Positions 27,863 to 36,212 of a stretch of 38,793 bases of DNA are shown here, one piece after another. Location: the NCBI GenBank assembly GCA_028293765.1, contig JAQGOG010000065.1, positions 1 to 38,793 on the forward strand, in the 5' to 3' direction. Below the pieces are notes generated by a model that ran no database searches, was not told the DNA's origin, and saw only the letters and a list, made by a program, of their open reading frames with translations. The position numbers and the translations under genes are program-made. Position 1 is the first letter of the stretch. Each line of letters opens with the position of its first letter. The stretch is from Gammaproteobacteria bacterium. GTDB taxonomy: Bacteria > Pseudomonadota > Gammaproteobacteria > Steroidobacterales > Steroidobacteraceae.

Positions 27863-28273
27863 TCAATTACGACCGCGCAGGCGCCGCAAGGCTTGGCGGC
27901 CGTGCTTGTCAGGGCGCTCGTCGGGCCTTTGAGGAGCCAGCCCAGAGGCGATTTTCATTCGCTGTGCGAATTCTGCGCGGCGAGTCTCGCTGGCCGGAGT
28001 TTCTACATAACATCGCGCGGCCTCGGTTGCAGGCCCACGCCGCGCGGGGATAGCCGTGACCGTGCATTCGAACTCGACCAGATTGCGCACGAACGTCACG
28101 ACGTCGCCGGGCCGGACCTCGTGTGACGGCTTAACCCGCTCGCCATTGATGTGCACCTTGCCACCCGTCGCGGCCTGGCTCGCCTGGGAACGGGATTTGA
28201 ACAGGCGCACACCAAAAAGCCAGCGGTCGAGGCGCGCGGCCCCCGGGCCGCTGTCATCGTGATCGTGGGGCAT
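27863..28273 (-). CDS. hslR: Ribosome-associated heat-shock protein Hsp15
   Basis: An S4-domain RNA-binding protein that in E. coli binds stalled free 50S subunits carrying nascent peptide and helps recycle them. 136 residues. Seen: the S4 domain (about 12-75) with RLDRWLFGVRLFKSRSQA and GGKVHINGERVKPSHEVRPGD, then a basic tail rich in Arg. ATG 28273 is 23 bases from the kbl start on the other strand, so the two share a very short divergent promoter region. Confidence 0.93.
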   Translation of the reverse strand: MPHDHDDSGPGAARLDRWLFGVRLFKSRSQASQAATGGKVHINGERVKPSHEVRPGDVVTFVRNLVEFECTVTAIPARRGPATEAARCYVETPASETRRAEFAQRMKIASGLAPQRPDERPDKHGRQALRRLRGRN

Positions 28274-28282
28274 AGGGGTGAG

Positions 28283-28288
28283 TATAAT
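28283..28288 (+). promoter_or_regulatory. Consensus -10 box directly ahead of kbl
   Basis: A perfect TATAAT ends eight bases before the kbl ATG at 28297. Transcription starting the usual distance downstream would begin about two bases before the ATG, giving an almost leaderless message. The -35 region is poor. Confidence 0.5.
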
Positions 28289-28296
28289 TGGAACCC

Positions 28297-29484
28297 ATGA
28301 AGCAAGCTGTCATCGAGCGCTTACGCGCTGACCTCGCGGGACTCAAAGACCAGGGCCTCTACAAAAAGGAACGCGTACTCGCGGGCCCCCAGGGAGGCGT
28401 GGTTCGCACGGGCGATCACGACGTCATCAATCTTTGCGCCAACAACTACCTTGGCTTGGCCAATCACCCGTCCGTGCGCGAGGCCGCTCACCGGGCGATC
28501 GACCGCCTCGGCTATGGCATGGCATCGGTGCGGTTCATTTGCGGCACCCAGAGCGTCCACAAGCAGCTGGAAGAGCGTCTGAGCCGCTTCCTCGGGAAAG
28601 AGGACACGATTCTTTATTCCTCGTGCTTCGACGCTAACGGCGGGCTCTTCGAGACGCTGCTCGACGAGAGCGACGCAGTCATTTCGGATGCGCTCAACCA
28701 CGCGAGCATCATCGACGGCATTCGTCTGTGCAAGGCGCAACGCTACCGCTACGCCAACAACGACATGGCGGAGCTGGAAAACTGCCTGAAACAGGCCGCG
28801 GGCGCCCGCACCCGCCTGATCGCTACGGATGGCGTGTTCTCGATGGACGGCACCATCGCGAACCTGCGCGCCATATGCGATCTAGCGGATCGCTACGACG
28901 CCCTCGTTATGGTCGACGACTCCCACTCCACAGGCTTCATGGGAGCCACGGGCCGCGGGACGCCGGAACACTGTGGCGTCGCCGACCGGATCGACATTCT
29001 GACCAGCACGCTCGGCAAGGCCCTCGGGGGCGCCAGCGGCGGCTTTATTGCGGCGCGAAAAGAGGTGGTCGAGTGGCTTCGCCAGCGCTCACGCCCGTAC
29101 CTCTTTTCCAACAGCATCCCGCCCGTCGTGGCAGGCGTCAGCCTGCGCGTGCTCGATCTCCTCGATGACTCACCCGACCTTCGCACGCGGCTTTTCGAGA
29201 ACGCGCGCCACTTCCGCGCCGGTCTCGAAAAAGCAGGTTTCAATCTCAAGCCCGGCGAGCACCCGATCATTCCCGTCATGCTCGGCGATGCCGCCCTGGC
29301 CAGCCGCATGGCCGACCAGCTGCTGCAACGCGGGATCTACGTGATCGGCTTTTCCTTCCCCGTGGTGCCCAAGGGGCAGGCGCGCATCCGCACGCAGATG
29401 TCCGCCGCGCTCACCCGCGAGCAACTCGACCGCGCTATCGAAGCGTTCACGAGTGTTGGACGTGACTTGAGCGTCATTAAATGA
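28297..29484 (+). CDS. kbl: Glycine C-acetyltransferase (2-amino-3-ketobutyrate CoA ligase)
   Basis: Second step of threonine breakdown: converts 2-amino-3-oxobutanoate and CoA to glycine and acetyl-CoA with PLP. ATG 28297 gives 395 residues (E. coli 398); a TTG three codons upstream is possible. Seen: [10 protein letters not shown] near 47, the [11 protein letters not shown] aspartate-histidine region near 205, and the PLP lysine in [12 protein letters not shown] near 242. tdh, the first step, follows 94 bases downstream. Confidence 0.96.
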   Translation: MKQAVIERLRADLAGLKDQGLYKKERVLAGPQGGVVRTGDHDVINLCANNYLGLANHPSVREAAHRAIDRLGYGMASVRFICGTQSVHKQLEERLSRFLGKEDTILYSSCFDANGGLFETLLDESDAVISDALNHASIIDGIRLCKAQRYRYANNDMAELENCLKQAAGARTRLIATDGVFSMDGTIANLRAICDLADRYDALVMVDDSHSTGFMGATGRGTPEHCGVADRIDILTSTLGKALGGASGGFIAARKEVVEWLRQRSRPYLFSNSIPPVVAGVSLRVLDLLDDSPDLRTRLFENARHFRAGLEKAGFNLKPGEHPIIPVMLGDAALASRMADQLLQRGIYVIGFSFPVVPKGQARIRTQMSAALTREQLDRAIEAFTSVGRDLSVIK

Positions 29485-29578
29485 GCGGGACGCACTTGCC
29501 GACCCGCCTTGCGCCATCGAATACAGAAGTCTCGCGCTCCATTCGAATCACTGCGGAAGTCTGCCCGGAGGCCGGCAC

Positions 29579-30610
29579 ATGAAAGCACTAGTCAAAAAAC
29601 AGGCGACTCCCGGCATCTGGCTCGAAGACGTGCCAGTGCCCAAAGTCGGTCACAACGATGTGCTCATCGAGATCGACAAGACCGCGATCTGCGGCACCGA
29701 CATGCACATCTACAAGTGGGACGCCTGGGCGCAAAAGACCATCCCCGTGCCGATGGCCGTGGGCCACGAGTATTGCGGCCGGATCGTCGATCTGGGTTCG
29801 GAGGTCCGCGGGCTGAAGACTGGCGACCGCGTCTCCGGTGAAGGTCACATCACCTGCGGCTTCTGCCGTAACTGCCGCGCCGGCCGCCGGCACCTCTGCC
29901 GTAACACCGTGGGCGTTGGCGTAAACCGCCCGGGAGCCTTCGCGCAGTATCTCGCGATCCCCGCGGACAACACCTTCAAGCTCCCCGACTCCATCCGTGA
30001 CGACATCGCCTCGATCCTGGATCCGTTCGGCAACGCGACCCACACCGCCCTCGCATTCAACATGGTGGGCGAAGACGTTTTGATCACCGGCGCCGGCCCG
30101 ATTGGCATCATGGCGGTCGCCATCGCCCGCTTCGTAGGCGCACGCCACGTCGTCATCACCGACGTCAACGATTACCGGTTGGATCTCGCCCGCAAAATGG
30201 GCGCCACCCGCGCCATCAATGTAACCCGCGACTCCATAGATCAGACGATGAAAGATCTCGACATGCAGGAGGGTTTCGACGTCGGGCTGGAGATGTCCGG
30301 CAACGCCGCCGCCTTCCGCGAGATGCTGCGAACCATGCACCACGGCGGCTCGATCGCCATCCTCGGCATCCCGCCCGACGAAACCGCGATCGACTGGAAC
30401 CAGGTGATCTTCAAGGGCCTGACCCTCAAAGGCATCTACGGCCGGGAAATGTTCGAGACCTGGTACAAGATGTCCGCCCTGCTGCAGAGCGGCTTGAGCC
30501 TGGATCCGATCATCACCCACCACTTCCCGGTCCAGGAGTACATCCAGGGCTTCGAGACGATGGGCTCGGGTCAATCCGGCAAGGTGATTCTGGACTGGTC
30601 GACGCTCTAG
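29579..30610 (+). CDS. tdh: L-threonine 3-dehydrogenase
   Basis: Oxidises L-threonine to 2-amino-3-oxobutanoate with NAD+; the product goes to Kbl. 343 residues from ATG 29579, with GGAGG seven bases upstream. Seen: the catalytic zinc ligands Cys38, His63 and Glu64 ([14 protein letters not shown]), the structural zinc four-cysteine loop [16 protein letters not shown] near 97-112, and the nucleotide-binding GAGPIGIMA near 170. Ends a two-gene unit closed by strong hairpins. Confidence 0.97.
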   Translation: MKALVKKQATPGIWLEDVPVPKVGHNDVLIEIDKTAICGTDMHIYKWDAWAQKTIPVPMAVGHEYCGRIVDLGSEVRGLKTGDRVSGEGHITCGFCRNCRAGRRHLCRNTVGVGVNRPGAFAQYLAIPADNTFKLPDSIRDDIASILDPFGNATHTALAFNMVGEDVLITGAGPIGIMAVAIARFVGARHVVITDVNDYRLDLARKMGATRAINVTRDSIDQTMKDLDMQEGFDVGLEMSGNAAAFREMLRTMHHGGSIAILGIPPDETAIDWNQVIFKGLTLKGIYGREMFETWYKMSALLQSGLSLDPIITHHFPVQEYIQGFETMGSGQSGKVILDWSTL

Positions 30611-30617
30611 ACAGCGT

Positions 30618-30645
30618 GGCCTGACTCCGCATCACGAGTCAGGCC
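30618..30645 (+). terminator. First hairpin after tdh
   Basis: A perfect ten-base stem, GGCCTGACTC (30618-30627) with GAGTCAGGCC (30636-30645), and an eight-base loop, starting seven bases after the tdh stop codon. It has no T run itself and is followed 22 bases later by a proper intrinsic terminator. Confidence 0.6.
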
Positions 30646-30667
30646 CTATCGAAGCGTTGCGCTCATT

Positions 30668-30696
30668 AAAAAGGCTCTCGACGGAGAGCCTTTTTT
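30668..30696. terminator. Bidirectional rho-independent terminator (tdh / sppA)
   Basis: Five As, stem GGCTCTC (30673-30679), loop GACG, stem GAGAGCC (30684-30690), then six Ts. The A run makes it work on the minus strand too, so it can end both tdh and the converging ribosomal-protein/sppA transcript. Confidence 0.92.
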
Positions 30697-30710
30697 GTTG
30701 GTCAGCGTCG

Positions 30711-30741
30711 CGTGCCCGGGCACGCCGGCCAGCTGGCCGGC
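30711..30741. repeat. Two abutting perfect palindromes between tdh and sppA
   Basis: CGTGCCCGGGCACG (30711-30724) is a 14-base perfect palindrome; GCCGGCCAGCTGGCCGGC (30724-30741) is an 18-base perfect palindrome, and the two share one base. They lie nine bases from the sppA stop codon. No known site is recognised. Confidence 0.75.
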
Positions 30742-30749
30742 CTAAAGTG

Positions 30750-32594
30750 TTACTCCGGCCCGCAGAAGCAGTACGCGTACACCTTGTTAGGCTCGCTGAG
30801 CCGACTCAACCGCTCGACTTCCCGCGTCAACGGATCGAACCGTTGCGCCACGTGCGCCAGGGCCATCGTCTTCCCATCCGCGCCGATGGACACCAACGCC
30901 CGCACGGCCTTCGCCTTGAACTGCAGCACCAGCTGCTGCGCCCAGGTCAACTCCGGCTCCACGAACTCGACGTCGTACTCCGTCAGCTTGGCGCGCCGCG
31001 CCGCCGACTTCACCGCATCGTCGAATGACCCCAGCTGGTCAACCAGCCCGAGCCGTTTCGCATCCGTACCCGCCCACACGCGCCCCTGCGCGATGGCATC
31101 GATCTCTTCCCGCGTCTTCTTGCGTCCCGTCGAAACCCGCGAGAGGAACTCCTCATAGCCGCGCCCGATCTGGGACTGTAGCAGCGTTCTGGATTCCTCT
31201 CCCAACGGTCGATCGATCCGCAGCTGTCCCGCTAACGGTGTCGTGCCGACCCCGTCGACGGTGACTCCAACCTTCCCCAGCGTCTTGTCGATCGTCGGGA
31301 TGATCGCGAAAATTCCGATGGACCCCGTCAACGTAGCCGGGCTCGCCCAGATCTCATCCGCCGGCGCAGAGATGTAATAGCCGCCAGAGGCAGCCAGATC
31401 GCTCATCGATACAACAACAGGCTTCCCGGCCGCACGCAGCGCCACGATTTCGCGATAGATCACCTCGGAAGCCATTACGCTCCCGCCCGGACTATCGACG
31501 CGCAACACCACCGCCCGAATGTTCTTATCCATCCGCGCTTCGCGTATGAGACGCGCGGTAGATTCACCACCCACGGTCCCCGGCGGCTGCTCCCCATCGA
31601 GGATCTCGCCGGAAGCAACGATAACGCCAACCTTCGGTTTCCCGGCCGCATGAATCTTCATGTCGGCACGAGCAACACGCGCGTAATCCGCCGCGGAAAT
31701 CGACTTGAAGGACCCCGAGGTCTCGTCTTCGCCCACCAGCCCGATGAGCCGCTTCTCGACATCGAGATGCGACTTGATGCCCGTGACGAGCCCCGCCTGC
31801 AAAGCCACCTGCGCAGCATTGCCACCCGCAGCCGGTACTGTCTTCGGCAGGGTGGAGACGTACTTGCCGATTGCATCCGGTGGCAGCTTGCGCGCGCGGG
31901 TTACCGCTTCCTGGTAACTCGACCACAGCGCGTTGAGGTACGTGCTGCTTTCCTGCCGGTCCTCAGGCGACATGTCCGTACGCGTGTAACTCTCGACGGC
32001 GCTCTTGTAGGCGCCTACGCGGAACACGTTGATATCGACGCCCAACTTGTCGAGCGCCTCTTTGAAGAACATCCGATAACGGGCGTAGCCGTCGATGAGC
32101 ACGAACCCCATCGGATCGAGGTAGATCTCGTCCGCCTGCGCCGCTACGTAGTAGCGCTCCTGGGTCATTTCGTTGCCGTAGGCAACGACCTTCTTACCCG
32201 AGGCCCGGAATTCACGAATCGCCCGCGCCAACTCTTCGAGGGTCGGCTGGCCCGCGCCCTCGAATTTCTCGAGATCCAGCGCCAGCACCTGCACGCGTTT
32301 GTCTTTGGCGGCGCCACGGATCGCGTCCGTGAGATCCCACAACAGCGTCTCGGCGTGCCCCTGACCGCGCGCCTCCTGAAAGGCGCGCTCGAACGGATCG
32401 CCGGTCGACTGCTCTACGAGCTGGCCCTCGGGCGCTACCAGCAGCGCCACCTTCGCGGGCACGCTGGGCATAGACCCGCGCAGCGCTCCGACGATGAAGC
32501 CGAAGACGACCAGCAGCACCAGGAGGTGCAGGAACCTGCGTAGTCCATCCAGGACCCGCCACAGCCCGTAAAGAATAGAACGCAGGAAATTCAT
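30750..32594 (-). CDS. sppA: Signal peptide peptidase SppA (long, 67K type)
   Basis: Membrane-anchored serine protease that degrades cleaved signal peptides on the periplasmic side. 614 residues, the full-length duplicated type. Seen: an N-terminal membrane segment (about 20-38), the general base Lys197 in GAYKSAVE and the nucleophile Ser403 in MSDLAASGGYY (E. coli Lys209 and Ser409), and the DSPGGSV motif. It follows rplS after 15 bases, so it probably rides on the ribosomal-protein transcript. AAGG directly abuts the ATG at 32594, which is too close for a good ribosome site. Confidence 0.95.
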   Translation of the reverse strand: MNFLRSILYGLWRVLDGLRRFLHLLVLLVVFGFIVGALRGSMPSVPAKVALLVAPEGQLVEQSTGDPFERAFQEARGQGHAETLLWDLTDAIRGAAKDKRVQVLALDLEKFEGAGQPTLEELARAIREFRASGKKVVAYGNEMTQERYYVAAQADEIYLDPMGFVLIDGYARYRMFFKEALDKLGVDINVFRVGAYKSAVESYTRTDMSPEDRQESSTYLNALWSSYQEAVTRARKLPPDAIGKYVSTLPKTVPAAGGNAAQVALQAGLVTGIKSHLDVEKRLIGLVGEDETSGSFKSISAADYARVARADMKIHAAGKPKVGVIVASGEILDGEQPPGTVGGESTARLIREARMDKNIRAVVLRVDSPGGSVMASEVIYREIVALRAAGKPVVVSMSDLAASGGYYISAPADEIWASPATLTGSIGIFAIIPTIDKTLGKVGVTVDGVGTTPLAGQLRIDRPLGEESRTLLQSQIGRGYEEFLSRVSTGRKKTREEIDAIAQGRVWAGTDAKRLGLVDQLGSFDDAVKSAARRAKLTEYDVEFVEPELTWAQQLVLQFKAKAVRALVSIGADGKTMALAHVAQRFDPLTREVERLSRLSEPNKVYAYCFCGPE

Positions 32595-32598
32595 CCTT

Positions 32599-32618
32599 AA
32601 ACTCTGCGGTTAGAGTTT
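32599..32618 (-). promoter_or_regulatory. Hairpin over the rplS stop, ahead of sppA
   Basis: AAACTCT (32599-32605) pairs with AGAGTTT (32612-32618) around a six-base loop. The stem includes the rplS stop codon (32612-32610) and ends four bases before the sppA ATG. It could lower sppA expression relative to the ribosomal genes, or stop reverse-strand transcription, where it is followed by Ts. Confidence 0.4.
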
Positions 32619-32951
32619 TTCCTCGATTCTCGCGGCTTTGCCCGACAAATCGCGGAGGTAGTACAGCTTCGCGCGACGAACGTTGCCACGACGCTTGATC
32701 GTGATGTCGCTGATCGCGGGGCTGTAGGTCTGGAACACGCGCTCGACACCCTCGCCGTGCGAGATCTTACGCACGGTGAACGACGAGTTGAGTCCGCGGT
32801 TGCTGATAGCAATCACGACGCCTTCGTAAGCCTGTACGCGCTCACGATCGCCTTCGACGACCTTGACTTGCACGACCACCGTGTCGCCGGGCTTGAAGTC
32901 CGGGACCTTGCGGGTCATGCGCTCTTTTTCGATTTGCTGAACGATATTCAT
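32610..32951 (-). CDS. rplS: 50S ribosomal protein L19
   Basis: Structural protein at the 30S-50S interface. ATG 32951 gives 113 residues (E. coli 115). Seen: the family opening [34 protein letters not shown] near 20-41 and the end [18 protein letters not shown]. It starts five bases after trmD, in the conserved rpsP-rimM-trmD-rplS order. Confidence 0.98.
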   Translation of the reverse strand: MNIVQQIEKERMTRKVPDFKPGDTVVVQVKVVEGDRERVQAYEGVVIAISNRGLNSSFTVRKISHGEGVERVFQTYSPAISDITIKRRGNVRRAKLYYLRDLSGKAARIEEKL

Positions 32952-32956
32952 GTGCC

Positions 32957-33715
32957 TCATCCTCGATCTTCGGTTCCCGGCGCGCGTGCGGCGAGAAACT
33001 CACTCAGTAAACGGCTCGCCTCGGGCCCAAGCTCCCCCCTGGCGATCAGGTCCGGCCGGCGTGCGTACGTACGGGTCACCGCCTGCTCCAGCCGCCAGCG
33101 GCGGATGTCGGCATGGTTGCCCGACAATAACACCGGTGGCACCGCCAGGCCTTCAAACAATTCCGGCCGCGTGTAGTGCGGCCAGTCGAGCAGCCCGGCG
33201 ACAAACGACTCTTCGACATTCGAGCGCTCATCACCCAGCGCACCCGGCAGCAGTCTCGCCACCGCATCGATCACTACGAGCGCCGGCAGCTCTCCGCCCG
33301 ACAGCACGTAGTCACCGATCGACACTTCACGGTCGATGCCTAGCTCGACCACCCTTTCATCCAAACCCTCGTAGCGTCCCGCGACCAGCAGGAAGCCCGG
33401 CAGCGCCGCCAACTCGCGCGCCTGCGCCTGCCCCAGCGGTTCGCCCTGCGCCGAGAGATGAATCCTCGGACTCCCCGGCGGCAGCCGCTCGTGCGCCGCA
33501 CGGATCGCCGCCAGCATCGGCTCGGGCTTCAACACCATTCCCGGCCCGCCGCCGTAGGGTCGATCGTCCACCGTCCGATGCACGTCGCTCGTATGCTTGC
33601 GCGGGTCTTCCGTCCCGACACTCAGCAGGCCGCGCTCAACAGCGCGTCCGACGATGCCGAACCCCAGCGCTCCCGCGATCATTTCCGGGAACAGCGTGAC
33701 GACCTGAATCTTCAT
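32957..33715 (-). CDS. trmD: tRNA (guanine-37-N1)-methyltransferase
   Basis: Methylates G37 next to the anticodon with S-adenosylmethionine, preventing frameshifts. ATG 33715 gives 252 residues; a longer reading from 33835 enters rimM and is rejected. Seen: VVTLFPEMI at the start, PYGGGPGMV near 53, the trefoil-knot cofactor loop [10 protein letters not shown] near 113 and [14 protein letters not shown] near 132. It is 22 bases after rimM. Confidence 0.98.
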   Translation of the reverse strand: MKIQVVTLFPEMIAGALGFGIVGRAVERGLLSVGTEDPRKHTSDVHRTVDDRPYGGGPGMVLKPEPMLAAIRAAHERLPPGSPRIHLSAQGEPLGQAQARELAALPGFLLVAGRYEGLDERVVELGIDREVSIGDYVLSGGELPALVVIDAVARLLPGALGDERSNVEESFVAGLLDWPHYTRPELFEGLAVPPVLLSGNHADIRRWRLEQAVTRTYARRPDLIARGELGPEASRLLSEFLAARAPGTEDRG

Positions 33716-33737
33716 GGGAGCTACGCTCCGCCGCTGC

Positions 33738-34235
33738 TCAAGGCTCCGCCGGCCAGTCCACCAGGACCAGGCCCGCCGCGAGATCCACCTTGCGCAGGTG
33801 TTTCGGAATCGCGAGCACCCAATGCTCACGAGCACCCTGCACCACCATCATCGGACCCGTCGGCGTGTCCACGAAATAACCGACCGTTCCAAGCTCGACG
33901 TCCTCGAGGTTCCGCACCTTGAAGCCAACGAGATCCGCGCGGTAGTACTCGCGATCCCCGGTCGGCGGCAACTCGGCCCGATCCACTTCGATGACCGCGC
34001 CAGTCAGCGCGGCAGCCTTGTCGCGGTCCTCGATGCCCTCGAGTCGCGCCACGAGCCGGTCGGAGTGCGGATGCCCATCGGCCACGCGGCGAGTGATCCG
34101 CTCGCCCGTACCGAGGCGCAAAACCCACTGCCGGTACTCCAGGAGTCCTGCCGGCGGATCGGTGTAGGTTTCGATGTGCATCCAGCCTTTGACACCCCAG
34201 GGCGCGCCAATCCGGCCTAACTCGATCCAACCCAT
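33738..34235 (-). CDS. rimM: Ribosome maturation factor RimM
   Basis: Binds S19 and helps mature the head of the 30S subunit. 165 residues from ATG 34235. Seen: the N-terminal beta barrel with LGRIGAPWGVKGWMHI, then a PRC barrel with EYYRADLVGFKV near 96 and the end IPKHLRKVDLAAGLVLVDWP. It is 50 bases after rpsP. Confidence 0.97.
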   Translation of the reverse strand: MGWIELGRIGAPWGVKGWMHIETYTDPPAGLLEYRQWVLRLGTGERITRRVADGHPHSDRLVARLEGIEDRDKAAALTGAVIEVDRAELPPTGDREYYRADLVGFKVRNLEDVELGTVGYFVDTPTGPMMVVQGAREHWVLAIPKHLRKVDLAAGLVLVDWPAEP

Positions 34236-34285
34236 CGCCGTGAGCTCGCGGACTACTTTATGAGGTCAGTCCGCGACAGCCGTCT

Positions 34286-34540
34286 TCAGGCCGTCGCCTG
34301 CTTCCGGTAGTCTGAAACGAGCTGGGTGACGCGCTCCGAGGGCTTGGCGCCCTGGCCGACCCAATAGTCGATGCGCGGCAGATCGAGCCGCAGCTTCTGA
34401 TCGCCTTTGCGGGCGATCGGATTGAAGAAGCCGACGTGCTCCAGGCTCAGGCCGCCCTGGCGCTTGCGGCTATCGGTCACGACGACGTGATAGAAGGGCT
34501 GATTGCGCGCCCCGCGCCGCGTCAGGCGTATGGTTACCAT
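34286..34540 (-). CDS. rpsP: 30S ribosomal protein S16
   Basis: Assembly protein of the 30S body. ATG 34540 gives 84 residues (E. coli 82). Seen: MVTIRLTRRGARNQPFYHVV, SLEHVGFFNPIA and RIDYWVGQGAKPSERV. It opens the ribosomal-protein run; a promoter is visible 64 bases upstream. Confidence 0.98.
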   Translation of the reverse strand: MVTIRLTRRGARNQPFYHVVVTDSRKRQGGLSLEHVGFFNPIARKGDQKLRLDLPRIDYWVGQGAKPSERVTQLVSDYRKQATA

Positions 34541-34603
34541 GATCGTATCGCTCTCATTCTGGCCGGACCGGCCCGGGAATGGGCGGCCCAAAAAAGAGCG
34601 CGG

Positions 34604-34633
34604 ATTCTACGCAAAGGAGGCCCGTAACGCCAA
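34604..34633 (-). promoter_or_regulatory. Sigma-70-type promoter of the rpsP operon
   Basis: On the minus strand TTGGCG (34633-34628) and TAGAAT (34609-34604) are 18 bases apart. The start site would be near 34597, leaving a leader of about 57 bases before rpsP. Confidence 0.65.
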
Positions 34634-34642
34634 TTTTTTCAT

Positions 34643-34668
34643 GGACTTCGCGCCGGGGCGAAGCGTCC
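34643..34668 (-). terminator. Hairpin after ffh
   Basis: CTTCGC (34646-34651) pairs with GCGAAG (34658-34663), and three outer pairs extend it past a small bulge. It lies between the ffh stop and the rpsP promoter. No T run follows on the ffh strand, so it is a weak terminator. Confidence 0.35.
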
Positions 34669-34724
34669 GTTGGCGGGGCAACCCTCGCGGCCCGCCTCCG
34701 GTCCCGAGCGGCGCGAACGGCCCC

Positions 34725-36086
34725 CTACCGGCCTGTGAATCCCGGCGGCGCTTTCCCCTTGAAGGCACTCAGCATGCGCTGCAGTTTGCCGCCTTTCATG
34801 CTCTTCATGACGCGCTGCATCTCGAGGAACTGCTTCAGCAGGCGGTTCACGTCCTGCACCTGCACCCCCGAGCCGGCGGCGATCCGGCGGCGCCGGGAGC
34901 CGTCGATGATGCCGGGGTTGCGGCGCTCGCGACGGGTCATTGAGTTGATGATTGCGATCTGCCGCCGCAGGTCCTTATCGCCCTGATCCGCCGAGACTGC
35001 ACTTTTTTGGGTCGCGGCCGCTGGCAGCTTGTCGAGCAGCGCGCCGACGCCGCCCATCTTCTGGAGCTGCTCGAGCTGGCTCTTGAGGTCCACCATGTCG
35101 AAGCCCTTACCCTTGACCACCTTCTTGGCCAGTCTCTCGGCTTCCTGATGGTCGACCTGCCGGTGAACCTGCTCGACGAGGCTCACGACGTCGCCCATGC
35201 CCAGGACGCGTGACGCCATCCGCTCCGGGTCGAACGGCTCAAGCGCCTCGGTCTTTTCGCCGACGCCGAGGAACACGATGGGCTTCCCAGTGATGTGCCT
35301 CACCGAGAGCGCGGCGCCTCCTCGTGCGTCACCATCGGCCTTGGTCAGGATGATGCCGGTCAGGTCGAGAGCCGCACCGAAGGCCCGCGCGGAGTTCACC
35401 GCGTCCTGGCCCGCCATGGAATCGACGATAAACAGACGCTCCGTAGAGCTGACCGCAGCGTCAATCTCACGGACCTCCGCCATGAGGCTCTCATCGACGT
35501 GAAGTCGTCCCGCAGTGTCGACGATGAGTACGTCGAATACGCCACGCTTTGCCTGCTCCAGGGCATCACGCGCGATGGTTGCCGGCGGGGTTTCGGCGCT
35601 TGCGGGGAAGTACTGCGCGTTGACTTGCTCGGCCAGGCGCTGAAGCTGCAGCATCGCCGCCGGGCGGCGTACGTCCGTGCTCACGAGCAGGACGCGCTTT
35701 TTCTCACGCTCGATCAGCCATCGCGCTAGCTTGGCAGCCGTGGTTGTCTTTCCCGCGCCCTGGAGACCCGCCAGCAGCACCACGATCGGAGGCTGCGCCC
35801 GGAGGTTAAAGCCGGCGCGCGGGCCACCCATGAGCTCGATCAGCTCCCGATGCAAAATGCCTATGAAAGCCTGGCCGGGGTTGAGGCCGGAGGCCACTTC
35901 GATGCCCACAGCCTTGGCCTTGACCGCGTCGATGAACGACTTGATGACCGGCAGTGCCACGTCCGCTTCGAGCAGCGCTACGCGCACCTCGCGGAGGGTT
36001 TCGGCGACGTTTTCGTCCGTGATTCGGCCCTTGCCGCGCAGATTCTCGACGCTGCGGGTCAGGCGTGCGGTCAGATTGTCGAACAT
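34725..36086 (-). CDS. ffh: Signal recognition particle protein Ffh
   Basis: GTPase that binds signal sequences and 4.5S RNA and targets ribosomes to the membrane. ATG 36086 gives 453 residues (E. coli 453). Seen: the N domain, G1 GLQGAGKTTTAAKLA near 107, DVRRPAAMLQL, DTAGRLHVDE, TKADGDARGGAAL, and the methionine-rich M domain with the RNA-binding SRRRRIAAGSGVQVQDVNRLL near 385. Its RNA partner is encoded at 1447-1559. Confidence 0.98.
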   Translation of the reverse strand: MFDNLTARLTRSVENLRGKGRITDENVAETLREVRVALLEADVALPVIKSFIDAVKAKAVGIEVASGLNPGQAFIGILHRELIELMGGPRAGFNLRAQPPIVVLLAGLQGAGKTTTAAKLARWLIEREKKRVLLVSTDVRRPAAMLQLQRLAEQVNAQYFPASAETPPATIARDALEQAKRGVFDVLIVDTAGRLHVDESLMAEVREIDAAVSSTERLFIVDSMAGQDAVNSARAFGAALDLTGIILTKADGDARGGAALSVRHITGKPIVFLGVGEKTEALEPFDPERMASRVLGMGDVVSLVEQVHRQVDHQEAERLAKKVVKGKGFDMVDLKSQLEQLQKMGGVGALLDKLPAAATQKSAVSADQGDKDLRRQIAIINSMTRRERRNPGIIDGSRRRRIAAGSGVQVQDVNRLLKQFLEMQRVMKSMKGGKLQRMLSAFKGKAPPGFTGR

Positions 36087-36105
36087 GAGCAAAAATCCAC
36101 TGAAG

Positions 36106-36139
36106 GGCCGGCGTCCTCAATTATAGGGGTAAGCCGGCC
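36106..36139 (-). promoter_or_regulatory. ffh -10 box flanked by an inverted repeat
   Basis: A perfect TATAAT on the minus strand (36125-36120) lies 34 bases before the ffh ATG. It is framed by GGCCGGC (36106-36112) and GCCGGCC (36133-36139), a seven-base perfect inverted repeat. The -35 region is poor, so an activator or a repressor site is possible. Confidence 0.45.
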
Positions 36140-36212
36140 GATTTCCCGGGGGGCCGATTTCAGAAGCAGTCGCACATCCCTATGCTAGGAGCCTTGCAGA
36201 AGGAATACCGCC

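Noticed and set aside
27650..28126. Plus-strand open frame opposite hslR and the sdaA leader
   Set aside because: No domain, composed of GC-skewed shadow sequence, and it overlaps a well-supported gene on the other strand.
33716..33835. Longer N-terminus for TrmD
   Set aside because: It would run into rimM in another frame; the family start is at ATG 33715.
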